A DNA stretch of 8,815 nt from Lysobacterales bacterium. GTDB lineage: Bacteria; Pseudomonadota; Gammaproteobacteria; Xanthomonadales; SZUA-36. Positions 1-6,335 of this stretch are shown here, in pieces. The stretch's first letter is position 1; every line of letters starts with the position of its first letter. Both the position numbers and the translations under genes were made by a program. The notes below the pieces were generated by a model that was given only the letters and a program-made list of their open reading frames with translations, was not told where the DNA came from and did not search any database. The stretch spans positions 1-8,815 of the forward strand of contig JAPHSB010000471.1 of the NCBI GenBank assembly GCA_026193295.1. Reading direction: 5' to 3'.

Positions 1-707
1 TCGAAATAGGCCGAATTGTGGATACCCGGCGTCAGCACCGCCACCACCGGCTTGCCGTCACAGGCGGGCGGTGCGCAGGCGGACAGCGAGCGGTGAAGGT
101 TGGCGGGATATGTGCTCACCGGCCGCACCGGTATGCGCGAAAACAGCTCGGGAAACATTTGCAGCATGGTCTCGCGATTTTCGAGCATGTAGGAAACGCC
201 CGACGGCGTGCGGGCATTGTCCTCCAGTACGAAAAACTCATCCTGCCCGGTGCGGACTATGTCGGTACCCACGATATGCGTATAGATTCCGCCCGGCGGT
301 TCGACCCCCACCATCTGCGGCAGAAAGGCGTCGTTATGTGCGATCAATTCGACGGGAATGCGGCCGGCGCGCAAGATCTCCTGTCGATGGTAGATGTCAT
401 GGAGAAAAGCGTTCAGAGCCCGTACGCGTTGTTCAATTCCACGCGACAGTCTGCGCCACTCCCGCGCAGACAGGATGCGCGGCACCACGTCAAAGGGAAT
501 CAGCCGCTCATCGGCTTCTTCGGTGCCATAGACATTGAAGGTGATCCCCGTCTTGCGAAAGAAGGCTTCGGCCTGACCCGCTTTTCGATGGATCCGCTTG
601 GGGTCTTCGCGGTCGAACCAGTGGCCATAGTCCTGGTAGGGGCTGCGCATATTCGCCAGGCCGCCCGCGCCGGCATCACCCCACATCTCGTCGAAAATAT
701 CGCTCAT
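1..707 (-). CDS. Circularly permuted type 2 ATP-grasp protein (N-terminal part, runs off left edge)
   Basis: Read on the minus strand from an ATG at 707, an open frame of 235 codons continues without a stop past the left edge. The protein matches my memory of the circularly permuted ATP-grasp type 2 family (DUF404/DUF407). It has an early YQDYGHWFD stretch (residues 24-32), a TGITFNVYG motif (53-61), IPFDVVPRI (70-78), and the hallmark LEDNARTPSGVSYMLENR (161-178), with LTPG..NSAYF (225-235) at the break. Full-length members are about 470-490 residues, so roughly half is present. An AAAGGA Shine-Dalgarno sequence (713-718 on the complement) sits 5 bases before the start. The family is predicted to form amide bonds in peptide tagging or synthesis, usually beside alpha-E and transglutaminase-like genes, and sometimes the Anbu protease. 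Those partners would be off the left edge. It lies 24 bases after the TolB/TPR gene and is probably co-transcribed with it. The family call is firm; the substrate is unknown. Confidence 0.9.
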   Translation of the reverse strand, partial: MSDIFDEMWGDAGAGGLANMRSPYQDYGHWFDREDPKRIHRKAGQAEAFFRKTGITFNVYGTEEADERLIPFDVVPRILSAREWRRLSRGIEQRVRALNAFLHDIYHRQEILRAGRIPVELIAHNDAFLPQMVGVEPPGGIYTHIVGTDIVRTGQDEFFVLEDNARTPSGVSYMLENRETMLQMFPELFSRIPVRPVSTYPANLHRSLSACAPPACDGKPVVAVLTPGIHNSAYF

Positions 708-731
708 CTTTTTCCTTTGTCGTCACAGGCT

Positions 732-2987
732 TCAGGGGTTGTTCCACTCCGGGCGCTGCAGCATGGCTCGCACTTCCTCGCGCACTTCGGCGTAGCGCTC
801 GGCGTCTGCGGCCAGCCCGGCCGCCACGCGGGGGGCTTCGTACACCGGGCCGAACACGGCGTTGAGCAGTTTCTGGGGGCGGTCCAGGTTCCTGGCCAGC
901 GGCGCGGTGAGTTCGTACTCGAGGTAGCTGTCGATGGCCTTCTCTGTCTCACCCTTCATCACGTAGTCCCAGGTCAGGCTGCCGTCGCTGGGGTCCCTGT
1001 TCCAGGGAATGCCCAGCGCGTCGAGCTGGCCGGTGAACTGCAGCCAGGCCACCTTGCGGTTCTCGAAGGTCTCGAAGCCGGACATCAGGGCGATGGAGGC
1101 CCATTGCATGATCAGCCCCTGCTGGCCCGCGGCGATTTCATCGTAGCGGGTGATCTCCGGGCGCACGCTGACCAGGAAATCGAAGGCTTCCCGCGCCCGG
1201 CCCTCCCGCAGCATCGCGTCGGCGTAGAGCTGCATGGTTTCACCAAAGGCGCCGCGGCGGTCTTCGATCTGGTCGGCGATCAGGGCGGAGGCCAGCGCGA
1301 TGAGTTGCTGCGGATCATCCATGGCCGCAGCACGCTGCACCTCGATGCTGCGAGTCAGGGCTGAACCCGGCGCCAGCGCCTGCGCGCGGGCCAGCCAGTA
1401 GTCGCCTTCCTCCGGCAGCCTCAGTTGATACAGGTCGCGGGCGATCTGCGCGGGCAGTTCGTGATCCTGGCGATCGACCTGGCTGGCCTGGCGCATCCAG
1501 TCGAGCGCGGCGGGCAGGTTATCGGCCCAGGACTCGACGTCCGCCATTGTGCTGTAGCCATTGGGGTTGTCGGGGGCCAGCTCCAGGCTGCGCAGCAGCG
1601 CGGCGCGCGCCTCGTCAAAGCGCTGGTTGTCGGCGTAAATGCGCCCCAGCCAGCGGTGCAGCTCCGCTTCCAGCGGGTCGATCAGCAAGCCGGCCTGCAA
1701 CACTTCGATCGCCCGCTGCTGGTCGCCGAAAAACATGTGAAACGTCGCCGCCACGTTGATGCGAATGAGCGACTCGGCGGGCAGCACCTGCAACAGGTCC
1801 TGCAGCTCATCCACCAAGGCCCGGACTTCCGCCGCGCCCTGCCTGGAATCAAAAATCAAGAGGTTCAGCGACAGCTCCAGCGCGCGGGCCAGCGGGTTGT
1901 CCGGCTGCTGTTGACGCGCCTGACGGAGCAAGGGCTCGGCCAGGGCGCGGGTCTCGCCGGCGTCGATCAGGCCGGTGTTGAACTTCAGCAGGTAGTTACG
2001 CGCCAGGGCCAGGCGGGCATCGGTGAACCCAGGGTCGCGCGCCAGCGCCTGTTTGAAGTGGTTTTCGGCACTGCCGAGGCTGGCGTAGGAGTAAATCGCC
2101 TGCTGTTCGAGGCCCTTCAGATAACTGTCGTAGGCCGACAGATCGGTCGTGTTGACGCCGTGCAGATCGGTTTTCGCGGCGCCGAGCAGCGAGCTGCCGA
2201 GGGCGCTGGCCACGTCGGTGGCGATCTCGTCCTGGATGGCGAAGATGTCCTCCAGCGGGCGGGTGTAGCTCTGCGACCAGACGTGGAACCCGTCGTCGGC
2301 GCGGACCAGCTGGGCGGTGACGCGCACCCGGTCGTTGGCTTTCTGCACGCTGCCCTCGAGCACGTGCGCCACGCCCAGGGCGCCGGCGATCTCGCCGATG
2401 TTGACGTTCTGGCCCTTGAAGGCGAACGAGGAGGTGCGCGCAGCCACGTGCAGCCCGGGCAGCTGCGAAAGCATGTGCAGCAGGGTCTCGGTCAGGCCGT
2501 CGGAGAAATATTCATTGTCCTGATCGCCGCTCATGTTGACGAAAGGCAAAACCGCGACCGAGGGGCCTGGTTCGGAGCGGGGGGCGGACGCGCCTGGCGC
2601 CGGCGTAGCCACCTGCACGGCTTCCGGGGTGCTGACCAGGTCCTGCAGCACCAGCTTGTCGACCAGCAGGTAGACGACGGCCAGCGCCAGCACGCCGATG
2701 ATGACGCGGTCCAGCTTGCGGCCGGTCTGCGTGGCGATGGACTGGCTGCGGTCGACGTTCTTTTCGCGCTTGAGTCCCTCAGGCGTCAGCTCGAAAGCCC
2801 AGGCGATGATCAGTGCCAGCAGCAGGCCGGCGGCCACCACGATCGACAGCGCCTGGATGATCCAGTTGGGCGCGCCGATCAGGTCGAGCGCGAAATCCGC
2901 TCCCTGCAACAGCACCCAGCCGAACAGCACGTAGGCGGCCCCGATGCGGAACACGTTGCGGCGCTTGAGTTCGCTGAAGAAGGTCAT
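732..2987 (-). CDS. Membrane-anchored TolB-like/TPR repeat protein
   Basis: A 751-residue protein starting MTFFSELKRRNVFR, the usual start of this family. The frame stays open 29 codons further upstream, but that extension is low-complexity, so I chose the ATG at 2987. Hydrophobic segments lie at about residues 15-37, 42-65 and 95-114; the second ends in the family motif AWAFELTPEGLKRE (62-75). A Pro/Ala-rich linker leads to a TolB/FlgO-like domain at about 143-270 (PSVAVLPFVNMSGD, EYFSDGLTE, ARTSSFAFKGQNV, VLEGSVQKANDRVRVTAQL, FAIQDEIA). The rest, about 300-700, is helical TPR-type repeat (for example ALARDPGFTDARLALARNYL, ALLRSLELAPDNPNGYSTMA). In other members an adenylate-cyclase or winged-helix DNA-binding domain can precede the TolB-like part; none is present here. 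The likely role is a membrane scaffold or sensor for protein partners, which are unknown. No good Shine-Dalgarno sequence precedes the start. A paralogue begins at 8784. Confidence 0.9.
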   Translation of the reverse strand: MTFFSELKRRNVFRIGAAYVLFGWVLLQGADFALDLIGAPNWIIQALSIVVAAGLLLALIIAWAFELTPEGLKREKNVDRSQSIATQTGRKLDRVIIGVLALAVVYLLVDKLVLQDLVSTPEAVQVATPAPGASAPRSEPGPSVAVLPFVNMSGDQDNEYFSDGLTETLLHMLSQLPGLHVAARTSSFAFKGQNVNIGEIAGALGVAHVLEGSVQKANDRVRVTAQLVRADDGFHVWSQSYTRPLEDIFAIQDEIATDVASALGSSLLGAAKTDLHGVNTTDLSAYDSYLKGLEQQAIYSYASLGSAENHFKQALARDPGFTDARLALARNYLLKFNTGLIDAGETRALAEPLLRQARQQQPDNPLARALELSLNLLIFDSRQGAAEVRALVDELQDLLQVLPAESLIRINVAATFHMFFGDQQRAIEVLQAGLLIDPLEAELHRWLGRIYADNQRFDEARAALLRSLELAPDNPNGYSTMADVESWADNLPAALDWMRQASQVDRQDHELPAQIARDLYQLRLPEEGDYWLARAQALAPGSALTRSIEVQRAAAMDDPQQLIALASALIADQIEDRRGAFGETMQLYADAMLREGRAREAFDFLVSVRPEITRYDEIAAGQQGLIMQWASIALMSGFETFENRKVAWLQFTGQLDALGIPWNRDPSDGSLTWDYVMKGETEKAIDSYLEYELTAPLARNLDRPQKLLNAVFGPVYEAPRVAAGLAADAERYAEVREEVRAMLQRPEWNNP

Positions 2988-3010
2988 GGCTGGGCGTGTG
3001 CAGGCAGCAT
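2984..3010 (-). CDS. Possible 8-residue leader ORF overlapping the TolB/TPR start
   Basis: On the minus strand, ATG at 3010 encodes MLPAHAQP and stops at TGA (2984-2986). That stop overlaps the ATG of the TolB/TPR gene in an ATGA junction, the arrangement typical of translational coupling. No clear Shine-Dalgarno sequence precedes this short ORF, so it may be chance. I list it because the downstream gene also lacks a good ribosome binding site and its paralogue at 8784 also follows a short ORF. Confidence 0.2.
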   Translation of the reverse strand: MLPAHAQP

Positions 3011-3114
3011 GGGCGCTATTCTGCCACAGGACGGGCTGTACACGGCGTTCCAAGGAAGACGGGGCGGGTGCCATTTCGGCCAGACCTGTCCGAGCCTTTT
3101 CTGGAAGGAACGCA

Positions 3115-3142
3115 TTCGGCCAGCCGCCGCCTGGGCTACAAT
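3115..3142 (+). promoter_or_regulatory. Candidate promoter for the halogenase gene
   Basis: TACAAT at 3137-3142 is a good -10 hexamer. A weak -35 (TTCGGC, 3115-3120) lies 16 bases upstream. Transcription would start near 3149 and give a leader of about 33 bases before the TTG start. The rest of the 194-base gap between the divergent TolB/TPR and halogenase genes (2988-3181) shows no clear promoter for the minus-strand gene. Confidence 0.4.
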
Positions 3143-3181
3143 CAGCATCATTCTCGAAACGGACAACCCGGGGCCTGTCTT

Positions 3182-4675
3182 TTGATCGGAACCATCATCA
3201 TCGTCGGCGGCGGCACAGCGGGCTGGATGGCCGCAGCCAGCCTGGCGAAATTCCTCGAAGGGTCGGCCACCCGTATCCACGTGATCGAGTCGTCTACCAT
3301 CGGCACCGTTGGGGTCGGCGAGGCGACCATCCCGACGATCCTCGATTTCAACCGGTTTCTCGAGCTCGACGAAGCCGAGCTGATGCGGCGCACCCAGGCG
3401 ACCTTCAAACTCGGCATCCTGTTCGAGGACTGGGCCGTAAAGGGTTCGCGGTTTTTTCATCCCTTCGCCAACTATGGCGCGCCGCTGCGCGGCGTTCCGT
3501 TTCATGATCTTTGGCTGAGGTCGCGGGCCGTGGGCGACGGCAGCCCGATGGAGGACTACTGTCTGCCCAGCGTCATGGCGCGCTCGGGCCGTTTTGCCCA
3601 TCCCTCGCCGGACAACCCCAATCCGCTGGCCGATTTCGGCTACGCCTACCAGTTCGATGCGGCGCTTTACGCTGAATATCTGCGCGACTACGCCATGCGC
3701 CGGGGCGTCGAGCGAACGGATGCGCGGGTGCTCGGCGTCAATACCCGGGCCAGCGACGGATTTATCGAATCCGTGACCCTCGACTCCGGCCAGGCCGTCA
3801 GCGGCGACCTGTTCGTCGACTGCAGCGGGTTTCGCGGATTGCTGATCGGCCAATGCCTGGAAACACCGCTCGAGGACTGGAGCCACTGGTTGCCCGCCAA
3901 CCGGGCCGTGGCGGTGCAAAGCGAATCCACCGCGGACCCGGTCCCCTATACCCGATCCATCACCCGCCCGGCCGGCTGGCAATGGAACATCCCCCTGCAG
4001 CACCGCGTCGGCAACGGCTACGTCTATTGCAGCGAGTACCTGGACGATGAACAGGCGCTGGATACCCTGCTCGCGAATATCCAGGGTGAACCGCAGTCCG
4101 AGCCGAACCTGCTGTCGTTTCAGACCGGCATGCGCGAGGTCTTCTGGCAGCGCAATTGCGTCGCGCTGGGCCTGGCCGCCGGCTTCATGGAGCCGCTGGA
4201 ATCCACCAGCATCGCGCTGATCCAGACCGGCATTGCGCTGCTTGAGACGTTCTTCCCGGCGCACGGCTTCAGGCAGTGCGACATCGACGAGGCCAACCGG
4301 CAATCACGAGCTTCGTACGAGAAGATGAGGGATTTTCTGATCCTGCACTACAAGCTGAATCAACGGCTCGGCGAACCATTCTGGGACGATTGCCGCAGCA
4401 TGGATGTTCCCGAAACCCTGGCGCACAAGCTGGCCGTTTACCGGAGCCGCGCCTACCTCGTGGAGTACGGCACCGAGCCCTTTCGCACGGGCAGCTGGCT
4501 GTCCATGTATGCGGGCTTCGACGTTGTGCCCGAAACCTACGACCGGCGAGCCGATTCGATCAGTGAATCCGAATTGCAGCAGTCGCTGGCTCAGATGAGG
4601 ACGATCATTCGGAATGCAGTGAGCCTGGCGCCGGAGCACACAGCCTCTCTGCAAAAATATGGCCCGGTGGATTGA
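3182..4675 (+). CDS. Flavin-dependent tryptophan halogenase family protein
   Basis: A 497-residue FAD-dependent enzyme, similar in size to PrnA/RebH-type halogenases (about 500-540). The start is probably TTG at 3182 (MIGTIIIVGGGTAGW), which places the FAD-binding GGGTAGW motif at residues 9-15 as in the family. An upstream in-frame ATG at 2996 would add 62 unrelated residues. Other marks are GVGEATIP (44-51), TFKLGILFEDW (74-84) with K76 at the position of the active-site lysine (K79 in PrnA), WQWNIP (266-271, the WxWxIP signature), and ALGLAAGFMEPLESTSI (328-344) with E340 matching the catalytic glutamate. The family uses FADH2, O2 and halide to make hypohalous acid, which is passed to the lysine to halogenate an aromatic substrate. 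No flavin reductase or TonB-dependent receptor, common neighbours, is in the window. The catalytic residues look intact, but the substrate (free tryptophan, a peptide or another indole) cannot be inferred. A paired REP element follows the stop. Confidence 0.93.
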   Translation: MIGTIIIVGGGTAGWMAAASLAKFLEGSATRIHVIESSTIGTVGVGEATIPTILDFNRFLELDEAELMRRTQATFKLGILFEDWAVKGSRFFHPFANYGAPLRGVPFHDLWLRSRAVGDGSPMEDYCLPSVMARSGRFAHPSPDNPNPLADFGYAYQFDAALYAEYLRDYAMRRGVERTDARVLGVNTRASDGFIESVTLDSGQAVSGDLFVDCSGFRGLLIGQCLETPLEDWSHWLPANRAVAVQSESTADPVPYTRSITRPAGWQWNIPLQHRVGNGYVYCSEYLDDEQALDTLLANIQGEPQSEPNLLSFQTGMREVFWQRNCVALGLAAGFMEPLESTSIALIQTGIALLETFFPAHGFRQCDIDEANRQSRASYEKMRDFLILHYKLNQRLGEPFWDDCRSMDVPETLAHKLAVYRSRAYLVEYGTEPFRTGSWLSMYAGFDVVPETYDRRADSISESELQQSLAQMRTIIRNAVSLAPEHTASLQKYGPVD

Positions 4676-4712
4676 GCCGGAAACGGGCAGGCAGTGCAGG
4701 CATGACTGTGGT

Positions 4713-4780
4713 GTGAGAGCGGCTTTGGCCGCGATTCTTTTGAATTGTCAAAAAACTATCGCGGCCAAAGCCCCTCCCAC
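4713..4780. repeat. Inverted pair of REP elements (BIME-like), possible terminator
   Basis: Two 23-base REP copies face each other at 4713-4735 and 4758-4780. They pair with only two mismatches around GGCTTTGGCCGCGAT. The 22-base spacer contains its own small inverted repeat, TTTTGA (4738-4743) / TCAAAA (4748-4753). The whole can fold into one long hairpin. It lies 37 bases after the halogenase stop and before the promoter of the next gene, so it may end halogenase transcription or stabilise its 3' end. Confidence 0.85.
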
Positions 4781-4801
4781 AACCACTCGTTCCACAAAAT
4801 C

Positions 4802-4829
4802 TTGCGCCGCGCGCTCGGCGTTGTATCCT
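4802..4829 (+). promoter_or_regulatory. Candidate promoter for the four-cysteine exported protein
   Basis: TTGCGC (4802-4807) and TATCCT (4824-4829) are separated by 16 bases. A start near 4836 would leave a short leader that still holds the strong GGAGG ribosome binding site (4847-4851). Confidence 0.35.
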
Positions 4830-4857
4830 TGCATGATCAGATATCCGGAGGTTCTGC

Positions 4858-5142
4858 ATGAAGCGCTTGGCTATGATCGTTTCGCTCTGCCTGCTGGCTG
4901 GCCTGGCCAGCGCCGGCACGTTTGAGTTGGCGGACCCCGCTGCCGACATGCTCAAGGAGCCGGAGGCCCGGGCGGAATCCGAGCCTGTGCAGGCACCGCC
5001 GTTGGACAACGTGCTCTGCACAGTCGACACCGCAACCGGCGCCTGTACCTGTATCGACACGGAAAAGGCCAGGAAGCTGTCGATGACTCGCAAGGAATGC
5101 GTCGACCGTGTTATGCAGTCGCTCAAAAACCACGAGCCCTAG
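4858..5142 (+). CDS. Small exported protein with four cysteines, unknown function
   Basis: A 94-residue protein that I do not recognise. The start is well supported by GGAGG (4847-4851), six bases before the ATG. Residues 1-19 form a typical Sec signal peptide (basic KR, hydrophobic core, ASA before G20), so the mature part is about 75 residues and periplasmic or secreted. An acidic, proline-containing stretch (about 23-50) is followed by a compact domain with C54, C63, C65 and C81, spaced C-x8-C-x-C-x15-C, which could form two disulphides. C11 lies inside the signal peptide, but no lipobox is formed. The gene stands 97 bases before the cupredoxin-like lipoprotein on the same strand, and the two could be co-transcribed. 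Confidence 0.75.
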   Translation: MKRLAMIVSLCLLAGLASAGTFELADPAADMLKEPEARAESEPVQAPPLDNVLCTVDTATGACTCIDTEKARKLSMTRKECVDRVMQSLKNHEP

Positions 5143-5155
5143 CGAAAAATGGATC

Positions 5156-5175
5156 CGCAGCGCGCTGTGGCTGCG
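5156..5175 (+). other. Small inverted repeat between two genes
   Basis: CGCAGC (5156-5161) and GCTGCG (5170-5175) can form a 6-bp stem with an 8-base loop shortly after the small exported protein's stop. There is no T-run, so it is a weak terminator candidate at best. The remainder of the 97-base gap shows only the purine-rich ribosome binding site of the next gene. Confidence 0.25.
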
Positions 5176-5239
5176 CGACTGCCATCTCTCGCATTGAAGG
5201 TTTCGGTGGAAAGCACAAAAAAGAACAAAGGAGAGATTC

Positions 5240-6223
5240 ATGAATAGGATGTTGGTGTTTGTGGCGCTGGCCGCCGGGCCGTTTCTTTTGCAGGGTTGCG
5301 GCGAAGAGCGTAAAGCGACAGAAGAAGTTGCCGCGAAGCCGCAGTCCACAACCATTCCCGCGCCGCCGCCCGAACCGCAGCCCCACGTGGTGGAGTTCCG
5401 GGCCGTGGGCAAAACCTTCCAGGGCCCCTCGGAAATCCCCGCCGGCTGGACCACGTTCAGGTTTGTCAATGCCTCCAGCATGACCCACTTCGCCATGCTC
5501 GACGTGCCGCCGGAAGGCATCACGGCCCGGGAGATCAGCGATGCCGTGATGCAGCCGTTCCAGGATGCGATGGACGGCATGAATGCGGGTGACGAGGAAG
5601 CTGTCAACGCGGCCTTTGGCCGGTTCCCCGAGTGGATCGGCGAGCTGGGGCGCAATGGCGGACCGGGTTTTCTCTCGCCTGGACGCGCCGGCCAGACCAC
5701 CGTGTACCTGGAGCCGGGGCACTACATCATGGAGTGTTACGTGAAGTCCGACGGGATTTTCCATACCACCAGCCCCGGCGAGGGGCAACTCGGCATGCTG
5801 CTGGACCTGACCGTGACCAACCAGAACAGCAACGCCCCGGAACCGCAGGCCAACGCGACGCTGGCCATCCGGAATTCAGGCTTCGAGCTGGTCAGCGGCG
5901 AGCTCAATACAGGGACCAACACCATCCGCGTGGACTTCATCGAGCAGCAGGCGCTGCCCTCGTTCGTCGGCAACGACGTGCACCTGATGCGCGTCGACGG
6001 CGAAGACAGCATCGCCAAGGCGGATGCCTGGCTTGACTGGCGCACCCCCGACGGCCTCGAGGACCCAAGCCCGGTGACCTTCCTTGGCGGCATCAACGAC
6101 ATAACGGCGGGCGCACACGGTTATTTCACCGTGGACCTCGAGCCGGGCGATTACGCCTTTATCGCCGAGATGCCGGGTCCGCAAGCCGCCGGCTTTGTCT
6201 TGCCGTTCACGGTGGGAGAGTAA
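5240..6223 (+). CDS. Lipoprotein with two cupredoxin-like domains
   Basis: A 327-residue lipoprotein. AAGGAG (5228-5233) six bases before the ATG fixes the start. The signal peptide ends in the lipobox LLQGC with C20 as the lipidated residue; G21 at +2 suggests the outer membrane. A Pro/Gln-rich linker (31-48) precedes domain 1 (about 50-193) and domain 2 (about 204-326). Each has a β-sandwich pattern and a matching late strand, PGHYIMECYV (159-168) and PGDYAFIAEM in domain 2. Domain 1 carries H83 (SMTHFAML), C166, H175 (C-x8-H) and M186, the ligand types and order of a type 1 copper site. The C-to-H spacing equals that of nitrite-reductase cupredoxin domains; the H-to-M spacing is longer than usual. 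Domain 2 keeps an H at a similar place (H248) but has no Cys. The fold is inferred by pattern and copper binding is a hypothesis. An envelope copper or redox role is possible. Confidence 0.82.
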   Translation: MNRMLVFVALAAGPFLLQGCGEERKATEEVAAKPQSTTIPAPPPEPQPHVVEFRAVGKTFQGPSEIPAGWTTFRFVNASSMTHFAMLDVPPEGITAREISDAVMQPFQDAMDGMNAGDEEAVNAAFGRFPEWIGELGRNGGPGFLSPGRAGQTTVYLEPGHYIMECYVKSDGIFHTTSPGEGQLGMLLDLTVTNQNSNAPEPQANATLAIRNSGFELVSGELNTGTNTIRVDFIEQQALPSFVGNDVHLMRVDGEDSIAKADAWLDWRTPDGLEDPSPVTFLGGINDITAGAHGYFTVDLEPGDYAFIAEMPGPQAAGFVLPFTVGE

Positions 6224-6244
6224 AAGAGAGCCCGGATATAGCAA

Positions 6245-6319
6245 TGGGAGCATCCAAAAAGAATCGCGGCTGAAGCCGCTCCCACGAATACCAACCCGCC
6301 CATGGAAGCTGGCTCCCAC
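6245..6319. repeat. REP element with degenerate flanking half-copies
   Basis: A full 23-base REP copy lies at 6263-6285, reading on the complement GTGGGAGCGGCTTCAGCCGC followed by GAT, with the hairpin GCGGC-TGAA-GCCGC at 6266-6279. An inverted tail fragment (TGGGAGC, 6245-6251) and a direct tail fragment (GCTCCCACG at 6312-6320, repeating 6278-6286) flank it. The cluster fills the gap between the convergent lipoprotein and aminotransferase genes, the usual place for such elements. Confidence 0.75.
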
Positions 6320-6335
6320 GGCATAACCTGCCCGG

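Noticed and set aside
18..1364. Long open frame on the plus strand across the ATP-grasp and TPR genes
   Set aside because: The translation is low-complexity with no recognisable family; the minus strand carries two clear protein families here. It is an antisense shadow of GC-rich coding DNA.
3045..3113. Distant 7-base inverted repeat GCGTTCC / GGAACGC in the TPR-halogenase gap
   Set aside because: Arms are 55 bases apart and short enough to arise by chance in this composition.
2996..3181. Upstream ATG extension of the halogenase by 62 residues
   Set aside because: The extension is unlike any halogenase N-terminus and the FAD motif would be displaced; TTG at 3182 fits the family and the promoter position.
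1425..3185. 586-codon plus-strand open frame opposite the TolB/TPR gene
   Set aside because: Rich in Gln, Gly, Val and Arg with no motifs, and lies exactly opposite well-supported coding sequence.
2984..4303. 439-codon minus-strand open frame opposite the halogenase
   Set aside because: The plus strand carries all halogenase motifs; the antisense product shows none. Only its last nine codons are kept, as a possible short leader ORF.
4837..5788. Minus-strand frames opposite the small exported protein and the lipoprotein
   Set aside because: No ribosome binding site and no family resemblance, while the plus strand has signal peptides and strong ribosome binding sites.
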